DNA from: Pseudomonas bohemica
GTDB taxonomy: Bacteria > Pseudomonadota > Gammaproteobacteria > Pseudomonadales > Pseudomonadaceae
Assembly: GCF_002934685.1 (NCBI RefSeq)
Contig: NZ_NKHL01000121.1
Location: 124,001 to 188,000, forward strand
Direction of reading: 5' to 3'
DNA length: 64,000 nucleotides
A program made the position numbers and the translations under genes. This document shows positions 18,560 through 27,790 of this stretch, piece after piece. Each line of letters starts with the position of its first letter. Position 1 is the first letter of the stretch. Below the pieces are notes generated by a model. That model had not been told where the DNA came from and made no database searches. It worked only from the letters and a program-made list of their open reading frames with translations.

Positions 18560-18712
18560 CGAATATTCCAAAAGCCGGAAACAATTCCGGCAGCCTAATG
18601 GGTTGATGACTGTTTGTCAGGCCGGGTGTCGACGCCTGCATCTCGGGCGTCTCGCACAACACATGGTCGATCAAGGATTCCGGGAAGTGGAGATGACAGG
18701 TTGAGAATCCGC

Positions 18713-20770
18713 ATGCTGCGCCTATGGCTTATCGGCTGTCCGAGAGCGCTCTTGATTGGCCTGCTGCTGAGCATTCTGGCATCGCCCGTGCTGGCCGGAG
18801 CGGCGAGTGCGCCCCCCGACGTCCTGAATCGTGACCAGCGGGACTGGCTCAATCAGCGCGGTCAGCTGCGTGTCGGCCTGGTATTGCAGGCGCCTTTCGC
18901 GCAGTTCGATCGCCGTGCGCAGGTGCTGTCCGGGGCTAACGTCGATCTGGTCAATCTGATGGCCAAGACCCTACAGGTCGAGTTGCTATGGCGTAACTTC
19001 TCCGATCAGGCCGAGCTTGAAAAAGCACTGAACGCTGGGCAGATCGATTTCGCACCGGGACTGACGCAAACCCCGGCCGGGCTGCGCATGTGGTTGTATT
19101 CCGACCCTTATATGCGGGTGCCACAACTGGTGGTCGGCGAGCGCGACGGGGCAGGCGCGGTGGACCTGGAGAAACTCGACAGCCTCGTCCGCGTGGCCGT
19201 GCGCATGCCCAGCGCCACTGCCGATTACCTGCGTTCCAACTACACCCACCTCAATCTTCAGGGCGTGCCGCTCGAGCGTCAGGCTTTGCAACTGCTGCTG
19301 AGCCAGCAGGCGCGTTACGCGGTGGTCGACGAAGCCCAGCTCAGCCGTCTGTCTCGGGAGAGCGAGTTCGCCGGGCTCGCAGTCGTTGGCGATATCGGCT
19401 TTCCCCAGTTGCTGAGGGTGGCATCCCGACGCGACGCTCCTGAATTGGCGCAGATCATCAGCCAGGCGCTGAGCGCAATCGCCCCCAAGGACCTGGATCA
19501 GCTGCACGCGCAATGGCTGCAGATCAAATATCCCCAGGTCAGCGAGACACCGGGGCTGTGGAAAAACATCGCGGTGCTGTTGCTGGTCCTGTTGATGGCC
19601 AGCGCGACGATTGTGTTCTGGCAGCGCAAACAGCAGCAGGTGCTGGAGCGCGATTTGCTTGCCGCCCGTGAAGACATCGCCCGGCGTCTGGCGGGTGAAG
19701 AGGCCTTGCGCCTGGCGCAGTTTTCCATCGACCAGAGCACGGTGGGCATTCTTTGGGTCAACTGGGACAGCCACGTGCGTTATGCCAATCAGGCCGCTGA
19801 GGCTATGCTCGGGTATGGACGGGGAGGTGTCGTCGACCGGCCGCTGATTGACTTCGAGCCGGGACTGAACATGGACCGCTGGTTGACTCTGTGGAAAAAC
19901 GCCCGCTCCAGCGATGAAGGCCCGCAGAATTTCGAAAGCAATTGTCTGCGCGCCGACGGCAGCGTCCTGCCTACCGACGTGTCGCTGAGTTTCCTGCGCT
20001 TTCGCGAAGCCGAGTACCTGGTGGTGTTCATCACTGACGTCACCGAGCGACGTCGTTCGCTGGCCGCCTTGCAGGAAAGCGAAGCACGTTTGCAGGTGCT
20101 GGCCGAACAACTGCGCGACTTGTCGGCACACCTTGAAACTGTCAGGGAAGAGGAAAAGGCCCGAATCGCGAGAGAGGTTCACGACGAACTGGGTCAGATG
20201 TTGACTGTGCTCAAACTGGAAACATCCATGTGCGAACTGTCCTACGCCGATCTCGATCCTGGACTACGAGAGCGGCTCAACAGCATGAAGCGCCTGATTG
20301 CACAGCTCTTCCAACTGGTGCGCGATGTGGCCACTGCGTTACGGCCGCCGATTCTCGACGCGGGCATCGCTTCGGCCATCGAGTGGCAGGCGCGACGCTT
20401 CGAGGCACGTACGCAGATTCCTTGTCTGGTCGAAGTACCGGACAACTTGCCAGCCCTGTCGGACGCAACGGCAATCGGCCTGTTCCGGATCCTTCAGGAG
20501 TCGCTGACCAACGTCATGCGCCACGCCCAGGCGCACACCGTTGAGTTGAATCTGAGTCTGAGTGACGGCGTGTTGTGCATGAGCATCGCCGACGACGGAC
20601 AAGGGTTCGACCAAAGTCACGAACGACCTGCATCCTTCGGTCTGGTGGGCATGCGTGAACGGGTTCTGATCATGGGCGGACGATTGCATCTGGACAGCAC
20701 GCTGGGAGAAGGCACAACCTTGCGCATCTTCATTCCGCTGGAACAGGTTGCGCAGGAGCAAGTGCAGTGA
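18713..20770 (+). CDS. agtS: Hybrid solute-binding sensor histidine kinase (AgtS-like)
   Basis: From the ATG at 18713 the protein is 685 residues: signal peptide (to about 29), a periplasmic SBP_bac_3-type ligand domain (about 40-265), one membrane helix (about 283-300), a PAS domain (about 330-450), then a NarX-type HisKA_3 region with REVHDELGQ (His near 489) and a HATPase domain with FGLVGMRERV. In-frame codons further upstream exist, but this start gives the signal peptide. The name rests on synteny with P. aeruginosa PA0600, reported to act with AgtR in GABA/5-aminovalerate uptake control and GlcNAc/peptidoglycan sensing. The ligand here is not determined. Confidence 0.82.
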   Translation: MLRLWLIGCPRALLIGLLLSILASPVLAGAASAPPDVLNRDQRDWLNQRGQLRVGLVLQAPFAQFDRRAQVLSGANVDLVNLMAKTLQVELLWRNFSDQAELEKALNAGQIDFAPGLTQTPAGLRMWLYSDPYMRVPQLVVGERDGAGAVDLEKLDSLVRVAVRMPSATADYLRSNYTHLNLQGVPLERQALQLLLSQQARYAVVDEAQLSRLSRESEFAGLAVVGDIGFPQLLRVASRRDAPELAQIISQALSAIAPKDLDQLHAQWLQIKYPQVSETPGLWKNIAVLLLVLLMASATIVFWQRKQQQVLERDLLAAREDIARRLAGEEALRLAQFSIDQSTVGILWVNWDSHVRYANQAAEAMLGYGRGGVVDRPLIDFEPGLNMDRWLTLWKNARSSDEGPQNFESNCLRADGSVLPTDVSLSFLRFREAEYLVVFITDVTERRRSLAALQESEARLQVLAEQLRDLSAHLETVREEEKARIAREVHDELGQMLTVLKLETSMCELSYADLDPGLRERLNSMKRLIAQLFQLVRDVATALRPPILDAGIASAIEWQARRFEARTQIPCLVEVPDNLPALSDATAIGLFRILQESLTNVMRHAQAHTVELNLSLSDGVLCMSIADDGQGFDQSHERPASFGLVGMRERVLIMGGRLHLDSTLGEGTTLRIFIPLEQVAQEQVQ

Positions 20771-21396
20771 TTCGTGTATTGGTCGCCGAGGATCACACCA
20801 TCGTTCGCGAAGGCATCAAGCAGTTGATTGGTCTGGCCAAGGATCTGCAAGTGGCGGGGGAGGCCAGTAATGGCGAACAGCTGCTGGAGGCGCTGCGCCA
20901 TATCGAGTGTGAGGTCGTGCTACTCGACATTTCGATGCCAGGGGTCAATGGCCTGGAGGCGATCCCGAGGATCCGCGCACTGAACAATCCCCCGGCGATC
21001 CTGGTGCTGTCGATGCACGACGAAGCACAGATGGCCGCTCGGGCGTTGAAGATCGGTGCGGCGGGTTACGCGACCAAGGACAGTGATCCGGCGCTGCTGC
21101 TGACCGCGATCCGGCGGGTGGCCGCGGGCGGGCGTTACATCGACCCGGATCTGGCTGATCGCATGGTGTTCGAAGTGGGGCTGACCGACAGCCGGCCTTT
21201 GCACTCGTTGCTGTCCGAACGCGAGTTTTCGGTATTCGAGCGTCTGGCCCAGGGGGCCAACGTCAACGACATCGCCCAGCAGCTGGCCCTGAGCAGCAAG
21301 ACCATCAGCACCCACAAGGCGCGGTTGATGCAGAAGCTCAACATCACGTCGCTTGCCGAGCTGGTGAAGTATGCGATGGAGCATAAGCTGGTCTGA
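20767..21396 (+). CDS. agtR: NarL/LuxR-family response regulator (AgtR-like)
   Basis: A 209-residue regulator: receiver domain with phospho-acceptor Asp54 (VVLLDISMPG), and a C-terminal LuxR helix-turn-helix (about residues 145-205, LSEREFSVFERLAQGANVN then KTISTHKARLMQKL). It overlaps the sensor kinase gene by 4 bases, so the two are one unit. Gene order points to control of the agtABCD importer just downstream, where a perfect inverted repeat lies in the promoter region. Confidence 0.85.
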   Translation: MIRVLVAEDHTIVREGIKQLIGLAKDLQVAGEASNGEQLLEALRHIECEVVLLDISMPGVNGLEAIPRIRALNNPPAILVLSMHDEAQMAARALKIGAAGYATKDSDPALLLTAIRRVAAGGRYIDPDLADRMVFEVGLTDSRPLHSLLSEREFSVFERLAQGANVNDIAQQLALSSKTISTHKARLMQKLNITSLAELVKYAMEHKLV

Positions 21397-21698
21397 TCGC
21401 GTGTCTAAAAGCGACCTTCTGCTGAGACTGTGCTGACGTCACCGCGGGCAAGCGCGCTCCTACAAAAGCACCGCGATACCCTGTAGGCGCGCTTGGTCTG
21501 GGCCGCAACCCGACGAACAGGCAGCAACAGGCGAAAAGTATCTCCCTGAGCACATACCTATCCCCGCCATCGTTGTAGGGCAATCCCTACAAAGAACCTT
21601 CCATCTCGCCTAGCCGAATCTCTCCTGCCCCCCGATTTGCGTGGCCTGCAGCCTCATCTACGCTTGCTCCCACGGTTGATAATTCAAAGGTGTGGGTA
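21397..21698 (+). promoter_or_regulatory. agtA upstream region with REP and candidate AgtR operator
   Basis: This 302-base gap holds no gene. A REP-like inverted pair (CAAGCGCGCTCCTACA at 21449-21464 against TGTAGGCGCGCTTG at 21482-21495) may end agtR transcription. At 21573-21592 TTGTAGGG-CAAT-CCCTACAA is a perfect 8-bp inverted repeat about 106 bases before agtA, a plausible dimer site for a LuxR-type regulator. No confident -35/-10 pair was found; GATAAT at 21680 is a possible -10. Confidence 0.5.
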
Positions 21699-22823
21699 AT
21701 GAGCAACGTCGATTCAAGCGCTGGGGCGAGTGATGTTCTGGTCAGCTTTCGCGGTGTGCAAAAGAGCTACGACGGCGAAGCCCTGATCGTCAAAGACCTC
21801 AACCTGGACATTCGCAAAGGCGAGTTCCTCACCCTGCTCGGGCCTTCGGGTTCCGGCAAGACCACCAGCCTGATGATGCTCGCCGGTTTCGAAACACCGA
21901 CTGCGGGGGAGATTCTGCTGGCCGGTCGCTCGATCAACAACGTGCCGCCGCACAAGCGCGACATCGGCATGGTGTTCCAGAACTATGCCCTGTTCCCGCA
22001 CATGACTGTCGCCGAGAACCTGGCGTTCCCGCTGTCTGTGCGAGGCATGAGCAAGACCGATGTCACCGAGAAGGTCAAACGCGCGCTGGATATGGTCCAA
22101 CTCGGCACCTTCGCCCATCGCTACCCGGCGCAGTTGTCCGGTGGTCAGCAGCAGCGTGTGGCGTTGGCCCGTGCGCTGGTGTTCGAGCCGCAACTGGTAC
22201 TGATGGACGAACCCCTTGGCGCACTCGACAAGCAGTTGCGCGAACACATGCAGATGGAGATCAAGCATCTGCATCAGCGTCTGGGCGTGACCGTGGTCTA
22301 CGTCACTCACGATCAGGGTGAAGCGCTGACCATGTCCGATCGCGTGGCCGTGTTCCACCAAGGCGAAATCCAGCAGATCGCGCCGCCGCGCACGTTGTAT
22401 GAAGAGCCGAAGAACACCTTTGTCGCCAACTTCATCGGCGAGAACAACCGCATCAACGGCACCTTGCTCAGCCAGACCGGCGATCGTTGCCTGGTAGCCC
22501 TGACTCGCGGCGAGAAGGTCCAGGCGCTGGCGGTCAACGTCGGACCGGCGGGCAGCCCCGTGACGCTGTCGATTCGCCCCGAGCGCGTGAACCTCAACGG
22601 CCGAAGCGAAAGTTGCGTCAACCGATTCTCCGGTCGCGTCGCCGAATTCATCTATCTGGGCGATCACGTGCGGGTGCGTCTGGAGGTCGCCGGTAAAACC
22701 GATTTCTTCGTCAAGCAGCCTATTGCCGAGCTGGATCCGGCATTGAGCGTTGGCGACGTTGTGCCCATTGGATGGCAGGTCGAGCACGCTCGTGCGCTGG
22801 ACCCTTTGCAGGAAGCGTATTGA
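21699..22823 (+). CDS. agtA: ABC importer ATP-binding protein (GABA/5-aminovalerate/polyamine type)
   Basis: A 374-residue PotA-like ATPase with Walker A GPSGSGKTTS, signature LSGGQQQRVALARAL, Walker B LVLMDEP and switch His in VTHDQGEAL, then a C-terminal TOBE regulatory domain (about 290-370). The ATG at 21699 has AAAGGTGTG eight bases before it and is preferred to the in-frame GTG at 21690. It is first of four genes in the order ATPase, binding protein, permease, permease, the same as P. aeruginosa agtABCD; the substrate is inferred from that match. Confidence 0.88.
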   Translation: MSNVDSSAGASDVLVSFRGVQKSYDGEALIVKDLNLDIRKGEFLTLLGPSGSGKTTSLMMLAGFETPTAGEILLAGRSINNVPPHKRDIGMVFQNYALFPHMTVAENLAFPLSVRGMSKTDVTEKVKRALDMVQLGTFAHRYPAQLSGGQQQRVALARALVFEPQLVLMDEPLGALDKQLREHMQMEIKHLHQRLGVTVVYVTHDQGEALTMSDRVAVFHQGEIQQIAPPRTLYEEPKNTFVANFIGENNRINGTLLSQTGDRCLVALTRGEKVQALAVNVGPAGSPVTLSIRPERVNLNGRSESCVNRFSGRVAEFIYLGDHVRVRLEVAGKTDFFVKQPIAELDPALSVGDVVPIGWQVEHARALDPLQEAY

Positions 22824-22913
22824 TTCACCTGCGGTACGCGTCAACAGAGTCACCCAGAGGCGAATCAATCGCCCCAACGCTTAAAACAACATTGTTCGTG
22901 GAGAGAAATACAG

Positions 22914-23945
22914 ATGCTCAAAACATTGAAACTCACCGCCTTAACGGTCGGCATGATGTGCGCGGCGCAAGCCATGGCAGCTGATCTGACTGTCATCTCC
23001 TTCGGTGGCGCGAACAAGACGGCTCAGGAAAAAGCCTTCTACGCACCGTGGGAAAAAGCTGGCGGCGGCAAGATCATCGCGGGCGAGTACAACGGTGAGA
23101 TGGCCAAGGTCAAAGCCATGGTCGACACCAAGAGCGTGAACTGGGATCTGGTGGAAGTCGAATCGCCGGAGCTGTCCCGTGGTTGCGACGAAGACATGTT
23201 CGAAGAAATCGACCCGGCGATCCTGGGCAAGAAAGAAGACTACGTGCCGGGTGCAATACAGACCTGCGGCGTAGGCTTCTTCGTGTGGTCTACCGTGTTG
23301 GCCTACAACGCCGACAAGCTCAAAACCGCACCTATCGGCTGGGCCGATTTCTGGAACACCGAGAAATTCCCGGGCAAGCGTGGCCTGCGTAAAGGAGCCA
23401 AATACACCCTGGAATTCGCCCTGATGGCCGACGGCGTTGCGCCGAAAGACGTGTACAAAGTGCTGGCGACCAAAGAAGGCCAGGACCGCGCCTTCAAGAT
23501 GCTCGACAAGCTCAAGCCAAGCATTCAGTGGTGGGAGGCGGGCGCACAGCCTCCGCAATTCCTGCAATCGGGTGACGTGGTCATGAGTTCGGCTTACAAC
23601 GGCCGTATCGCGGCCGTACAGAAAGAAAGCAACCTGAAAGTGGTCTGGACCGGCGGCGTGTATGACTTCGACGCCTGGGCCATTCCGAAGGGCGCGAAAA
23701 ATGCCGAAGAAGCGAAGAAATTCCTCGCTTACACCCTCAAGCCTGAACAGCAGAAGACCTACTCCGAGAACATCGCTTACGGTCCGGCCAACACCCAGGC
23801 TGTTTCGCTGCTCAGTGCCGACACCCTGAAAGACATGCCGACCACCCCTGAGAACATCAAGGATCAGGTGCAGATCGACGTGAAATTCTGGGCTGATTTC
23901 GGTGAGAGCCTGGAACAGCGCTTCAACTCCTGGGCGGCCAAATAA
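22914..23945 (+). CDS. agtB: Periplasmic substrate-binding protein of the agt importer
   Basis: A 343-residue PotD/PotF-type binding protein with signal peptide MLKTLKLTALTVGMMCAAQA cleaved after AMA. The mature start, DLTVISFGGANKTAQEKAFY, is typical of the spermidine/putrescine cluster. It would capture GABA-like omega-amino acids or polyamines; specificity cannot be read from sequence. It is followed by a strong stem-loop before the permease genes, which suggests that this component is made in excess. Confidence 0.88.
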   Translation: MLKTLKLTALTVGMMCAAQAMAADLTVISFGGANKTAQEKAFYAPWEKAGGGKIIAGEYNGEMAKVKAMVDTKSVNWDLVEVESPELSRGCDEDMFEEIDPAILGKKEDYVPGAIQTCGVGFFVWSTVLAYNADKLKTAPIGWADFWNTEKFPGKRGLRKGAKYTLEFALMADGVAPKDVYKVLATKEGQDRAFKMLDKLKPSIQWWEAGAQPPQFLQSGDVVMSSAYNGRIAAVQKESNLKVVWTGGVYDFDAWAIPKGAKNAEEAKKFLAYTLKPEQQKTYSENIAYGPANTQAVSLLSADTLKDMPTTPENIKDQVQIDVKFWADFGESLEQRFNSWAAK

Positions 23946-23983
23946 GCCGCTGTCATTAGCGATAAGCGTTGAGTTAGATCCGG

Positions 23984-24020
23984 GTGCGTTTTTCTCCCTC
24001 GCCATAGGGAGAAAACGCAC
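23984..24020 (+). promoter_or_regulatory. Stem-loop between agtB and agtC
   Basis: GTGCGTTTTTCTCCCT (23984-23999) pairs with AGGGAGAAAACGCAC (24006-24020), a 15-bp stem with a one-base bulge and a 6-base loop. It begins 39 bases after agtB and ends 28 bases before agtC. Stem-loops here commonly protect the binding-protein mRNA and reduce read-through into permease genes; there is no T-run, so full termination is not expected. Confidence 0.65.
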
Positions 24021-24048
24021 TCCTTGTTGAAAGATTTCGGAGTTCGCT

Positions 24049-25296
24049 ATGGCCACCGCCGTGCCCCTGACTGAAGGCGCCAGCCCGACCTTGAAGCAAC
24101 GCTTGGCCCGTGCCGAGCGCGTCAACCGCTGGAAGGCTCAGGCGTTGATCGCGCCGTTGGCGATTTTCCTGCTGCTGGTGTTTCTGGTGCCGATTGCGGC
24201 GCTGCTCTACAAGAGCGTGAACAACCCTGAAGTGGTGGGCGGTCTGCCGCTGACCGTTACCCAAGTGTCACGATGGGATGGCAAGGGTCTGCCACCGGAG
24301 CCGGCTTATAAGGCGCTGAGTGAGGATTTGGCCGCGAGCCGCAAGAATCAGACCCTGGGCGATCTTTCCAAACGCCTGAACCAGGAGCTTGCCGGTTATC
24401 GCAGTCTGTTGGCGAAAACTGCCCGCGCCGTTCCGTTCAAGGAAGAGCCGTCTTCCTATAAGGCGGCGCTGGAGGCCATCGACGAACGTTGGGGCGACCC
24501 CGCGTACTGGCAGGCGATTCGTCGCAATACCTCAAGTTTTACCCCCTATTATCTGCTGGCCGCTGTCGACCACCGTATCGATGATCTCGGTGAAGTGGCG
24601 TCTGCGACCCCCGACCAGGCGATCTACATCGACATCTTCGCCCGCACTTTCTGGATGGGCCTGGTGATCACCGCGATCTGTCTGCTGCTGGCCTATCCCT
24701 TGGCCTATCTGTTGGCCAACCTTCCGGCACGGCAGAGCAACCTGCTGATGATTCTGGTGCTATTGCCGTTCTGGACTTCGATTCTGGTGCGTGTCGCCGC
24801 GTGGATCGTGCTGCTGCAATCGAGCGGCCTGATCAACGGCGCGCTGATGGCCCTGGGGATCATCGATAAGCCGCTGGAACTGGTGTTCAACCGGGTCGGG
24901 GTTTATATCTCGATGGTGCATATCATGCTGCCGTTCATGATCCTGCCGATCTACAGCGTGATGAAAGGCATCTCACCGACCTACATGCGTGCGGCCATTT
25001 CCCTGGGCTGCAACCCATTCGCCAGCTTCTGGCGGGTGTATTTCCCGCAGACCTACGCAGGCATTGGCGCGGGCTGTCTGTTGGTGTTCATCCTGTCCAT
25101 CGGCTACTACATCACCCCGGCGCTGCTCGGCAGCCCTAACGATCAGATGGTCAGCTATTTCGTGGCGTTCTACACCAACACCAGCATCAACTGGGGGATG
25201 GCGACTGCGTTGGGCGGCCTGCTGTTACTGGCGACCGTGGTGCTGTACCTGATTTATAGCTGGCTGGTTGGCGCCAGTCGTCTGCGTCTGAGCTGA
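24049..25296 (+). CDS. agtC: ABC importer permease (PotB type)
   Basis: A 415-residue inner-membrane protein. Residues 35-55 form the first helix; a long periplasmic insert (about 60-185) precedes the canonical permease core with five to six helices. The cytoplasmic coupling loop is in the segment around SPTYMRAAISLGCNPFASF (EAA-like loop). It pairs with the next permease to form the transmembrane channel for AgtA/AgtB. Confidence 0.9.
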   Translation: MATAVPLTEGASPTLKQRLARAERVNRWKAQALIAPLAIFLLLVFLVPIAALLYKSVNNPEVVGGLPLTVTQVSRWDGKGLPPEPAYKALSEDLAASRKNQTLGDLSKRLNQELAGYRSLLAKTARAVPFKEEPSSYKAALEAIDERWGDPAYWQAIRRNTSSFTPYYLLAAVDHRIDDLGEVASATPDQAIYIDIFARTFWMGLVITAICLLLAYPLAYLLANLPARQSNLLMILVLLPFWTSILVRVAAWIVLLQSSGLINGALMALGIIDKPLELVFNRVGVYISMVHIMLPFMILPIYSVMKGISPTYMRAAISLGCNPFASFWRVYFPQTYAGIGAGCLLVFILSIGYYITPALLGSPNDQMVSYFVAFYTNTSINWGMATALGGLLLLATVVLYLIYSWLVGASRLRLS

Positions 25297-25307
25297 GGAG
25301 AAAGATC

Positions 25308-26132
25308 ATGTTGAGCCCTTATTCCTCGCCTGCCGAACGGCTCTGGCATTACACGCTGCGCACCCTGTGCGGTCTGATCCTGTTGTTTCTGGTGCTGCCG
25401 GTCCTGGTGATCGTGCCGCTGTCGTTCAACTCCGGGAGCTTTCTGGTCTACCCGCAGCAGGGCTTTTCGTTGCACTGGTATCAGGACTTCTTCGGCTCGG
25501 CCGAGTGGATGCGTTCGCTGAAAAACAGCCTGATCGTCGCCCCGGCCGCCACCGTGCTGGCAATGGGTTTCGGCACACTGGCTGCGATTGGTCTGACCCG
25601 CAGCAACTTCCCCGGCAAATCGCTGGTGATGGCGCTGGTGATCTCGCCGATGGTGGTACCGGTGGTAATCGTCGGGGTCGCGAGTTATCTGTTCTTCGCG
25701 CCGCTGGGGCTGGGCAACAGTTACACCTCGTTGATTCTGGTGCATGCCGTCTTGGGCGTGCCGTTCGTGATCATCACGGTGTCGGCCACGTTGCAGGGTT
25801 TCAACTACAACCTGGTGCGTGCAGCGGCCAGCCTGGGGGCCTCGCCGGTGACTGCGTTTCGTCGCGTAACCCTGCCGCTGATTGCGCCGGGGGTGATTTC
25901 CGGGGCGCTGTTCGCCTTCGCGACCTCGTTCGATGAAGTGGTGGTGACCCTGTTCCTCGCCGGGCCAGAGCAAGCAACCCTGCCACGGCAGATGTTCAGC
26001 GGCATCCGCGAAAACCTCAGCCCGACCATCGCCGCCGCTGCAACCCTGTTGATTGGGTTTTCAGTGATTCTGTTGCTGGTGCTGGAATGGTTGCGCGGGC
26101 GCAGTGAGAAGCTGCGTACAGCGGTGGAGTGA
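25308..26132 (+). CDS. agtD: ABC importer permease (PotC type)
   Basis: A 274-residue membrane protein with six predicted helices and the EAA-like loop VRAAASLGASPVTAFRRVTLP. It starts 11 bases after agtC with GAGGAG close to the ATG. Last gene of the importer operon; in P. aeruginosa and P. putida rpe follows next, whereas here 19 kb of other genes intervene. Confidence 0.9.
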   Translation: MLSPYSSPAERLWHYTLRTLCGLILLFLVLPVLVIVPLSFNSGSFLVYPQQGFSLHWYQDFFGSAEWMRSLKNSLIVAPAATVLAMGFGTLAAIGLTRSNFPGKSLVMALVISPMVVPVVIVGVASYLFFAPLGLGNSYTSLILVHAVLGVPFVIITVSATLQGFNYNLVRAAASLGASPVTAFRRVTLPLIAPGVISGALFAFATSFDEVVVTLFLAGPEQATLPRQMFSGIRENLSPTIAAAATLLIGFSVILLLVLEWLRGRSEKLRTAVE

Positions 26133-26140
26133 TCGGTTTC

Positions 26141-26244
26141 TGATCGTGCCCACGCTCTGCGTGGGCATGCCTCTCATGACGCTCCGCGTCACATGGACGC
26201 AAAGCGTCCGCTCGGGTGTTACCACGCGCAGCGTGGGAACGATC
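26141..26244. repeat. Four-hairpin interspersed repeat
   Basis: The outer arms GATCGT (26141) and ACGATC (to 26244) enclose four short hairpins in a row: GCCCACGC/GCGTGGGC, TGACGC/GCGTCA, GGACGC/GCGTCC and CCACGC/GCGTGG. Together they fold like a cloverleaf. This element type is widespread in fluorescens-group Pseudomonas. Here it marks the left edge of the accessory block and lies before the sigma-54 activator gene. Confidence 0.75.
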
Positions 26245-26335
26245 ACTCAGGTTGATCGCGATCCGGGTTTTGTATCAATTGCGCCATCACCGTTTAAACT
26301 CCCTCTTCGCGACCCATCACGCACGGAGCCCCTCG

Positions 26336-27709
26336 GTGAACGTCAACGACGCCAGTTTCGAAGAACTGCTCAACGCTTTGCACGACGGCGTCTACATTAC
26401 CGATGGCGACGGCAAGACACTCAAGGTCAATCACGCCTATGAGCGACTGACCGGACTCAGCGGTGCCGACCTGATCGGCAGGCCCATGCAGGAACTGGTG
26501 AAGGCGGGCGTTATCTCGCAATCGGCTTCCTTGCGCGTGTTGCAGGAAGGCCGCCCCGTGTCGGTGATGCAAAGCCTGAGTCAGGGCAAGAAGCTGTTGG
26601 TCAGCGCGACGCCCATTCTCGATGCCAACCACCGCATTTCCTACGTCGTCAGCACCGTACGTGACATGACCGAACTGCTGCGCATGAAGCATGAGCGCGA
26701 TGAATTGCAGCAGCTCAAGCAACTGCGCCACAGTACGGCCAAGCTCCATGCCGGTCAGCGGGACAATCTTTTGCACTCGCCGCTGATGGCCGATCAGGAG
26801 GTATCCGGCCGGGTGTTCGCCTTGGCCCGTCAGGTAGCCAGCAGCTCGGTAAAAGTCCTGCTGCAAGGCGAAACCGGTGTCGGCAAAACCCTCGTCGCCC
26901 AGTTCATCCACAATGCCAGCCCACGTGCCAGCGAGCCGTTTTTGGCGCTGAATTGCGGCGCCTTGCCCGAGAACCTGATCGAAGCCGAGTTGTTCGGCTA
27001 TGCCCCCGGCGCGTTTACCGGGGCAGGCCCGAAGGGCAAACGCGGCCTGCTGGAGCTGGCGCATCACGGCACCCTGTTTCTCGATGAGATCGGCGATCTG
27101 CCGCTGCCAGTGCAGGTCAAGCTGCTCAAGGTCATCGAAGAAAGCCGCTTCATCCCCGTGGGTGGCCTGGAGTTGAAAGAGGTGGATGTGCGCATCATCA
27201 GCGCCACTCACCACGACCTCAAACAACTGGTGGCCGAGGGGCGCTTTCGTGCCGACTTGTTCTATCGGCTCAATGTGGTACCGATCAGCATCCCGGCCCT
27301 GCGCGAGCGCAGTGAAGAAATACCGCCGCTGCTGCATTACTACCTCGACAGCTTCAACAGCCGTTATGAGCGCAATGTGCGGTGGAGCCTCGAAGCCCTC
27401 GATCTGCTGTGTGAATACGCCTGGCCTGGCAACATTCGCGAGTTGATCAACATCGTCGAGCGTCTGGTGGTGACCAACCTGAACGGCACCATAGAGGCGC
27501 TGGATCTGCCCGAGGAAATCCTCAACCTCAATCCGCAGACCACCGACGACAGTCGCCTGCCGTTGCGCAAGGTGCTGGAGAATGCCGAGCGTTCGGCGAT
27601 TCGTGCCGCGCTCCAGGTACACAAGACCACGCGGCTGGCGGCCAAGGCACTGGGCGTCAGCCAAGCGACCGTGGTGCAGAAGATGAAACGCTGGGAACGC
27701 TCTGATTAG
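26336..27709 (+). CDS. Sigma-54-dependent activator with PAS sensor domain
   Basis: The protein has 457 residues from a GTG start preceded by CGGAG at suitable spacing; longer in-frame starts run back into the repeat and are unlikely. Domains: N-terminal PAS (about 8-115, YITDGDGKTLKVNHAYERLTG), short coiled linker, central AAA+ domain with Walker A GETGVGKT, Walker B GTLFLDEIGDL and the sigma-54 contact loop GAFTGA, and a C-terminal Fis-type helix-turn-helix (LAAKALGVSQATVVQKM). It probably drives the dehydrogenase and permease genes that follow, one of which has a -24/-12 promoter. The inducer is unknown. Confidence 0.9.
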   Translation: MNVNDASFEELLNALHDGVYITDGDGKTLKVNHAYERLTGLSGADLIGRPMQELVKAGVISQSASLRVLQEGRPVSVMQSLSQGKKLLVSATPILDANHRISYVVSTVRDMTELLRMKHERDELQQLKQLRHSTAKLHAGQRDNLLHSPLMADQEVSGRVFALARQVASSSVKVLLQGETGVGKTLVAQFIHNASPRASEPFLALNCGALPENLIEAELFGYAPGAFTGAGPKGKRGLLELAHHGTLFLDEIGDLPLPVQVKLLKVIEESRFIPVGGLELKEVDVRIISATHHDLKQLVAEGRFRADLFYRLNVVPISIPALRERSEEIPPLLHYYLDSFNSRYERNVRWSLEALDLLCEYAWPGNIRELINIVERLVVTNLNGTIEALDLPEEILNLNPQTTDDSRLPLRKVLENAERSAIRAALQVHKTTRLAAKALGVSQATVVQKMKRWERSD

Positions 27710-27790
27710 GATTTCAATCAAGGCCCTGTAAATCGATCAAAAAGCTGATCAGAACTTTCCGCTCAAATCCCTTTTTAACTCCAAACGATT

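Noticed and set aside
26141..26244. CRISPR-like repeated hairpins near 26.2 kb
   Set aside because: Each hairpin differs and there are no regular spacers; it is a single interspersed repeat element.
26216..26335. Longer start for the sigma-54 activator
   Set aside because: The extra 40 residues are translated repeat sequence; the GTG at 26336 has a ribosome site and the PAS domain begins soon after.
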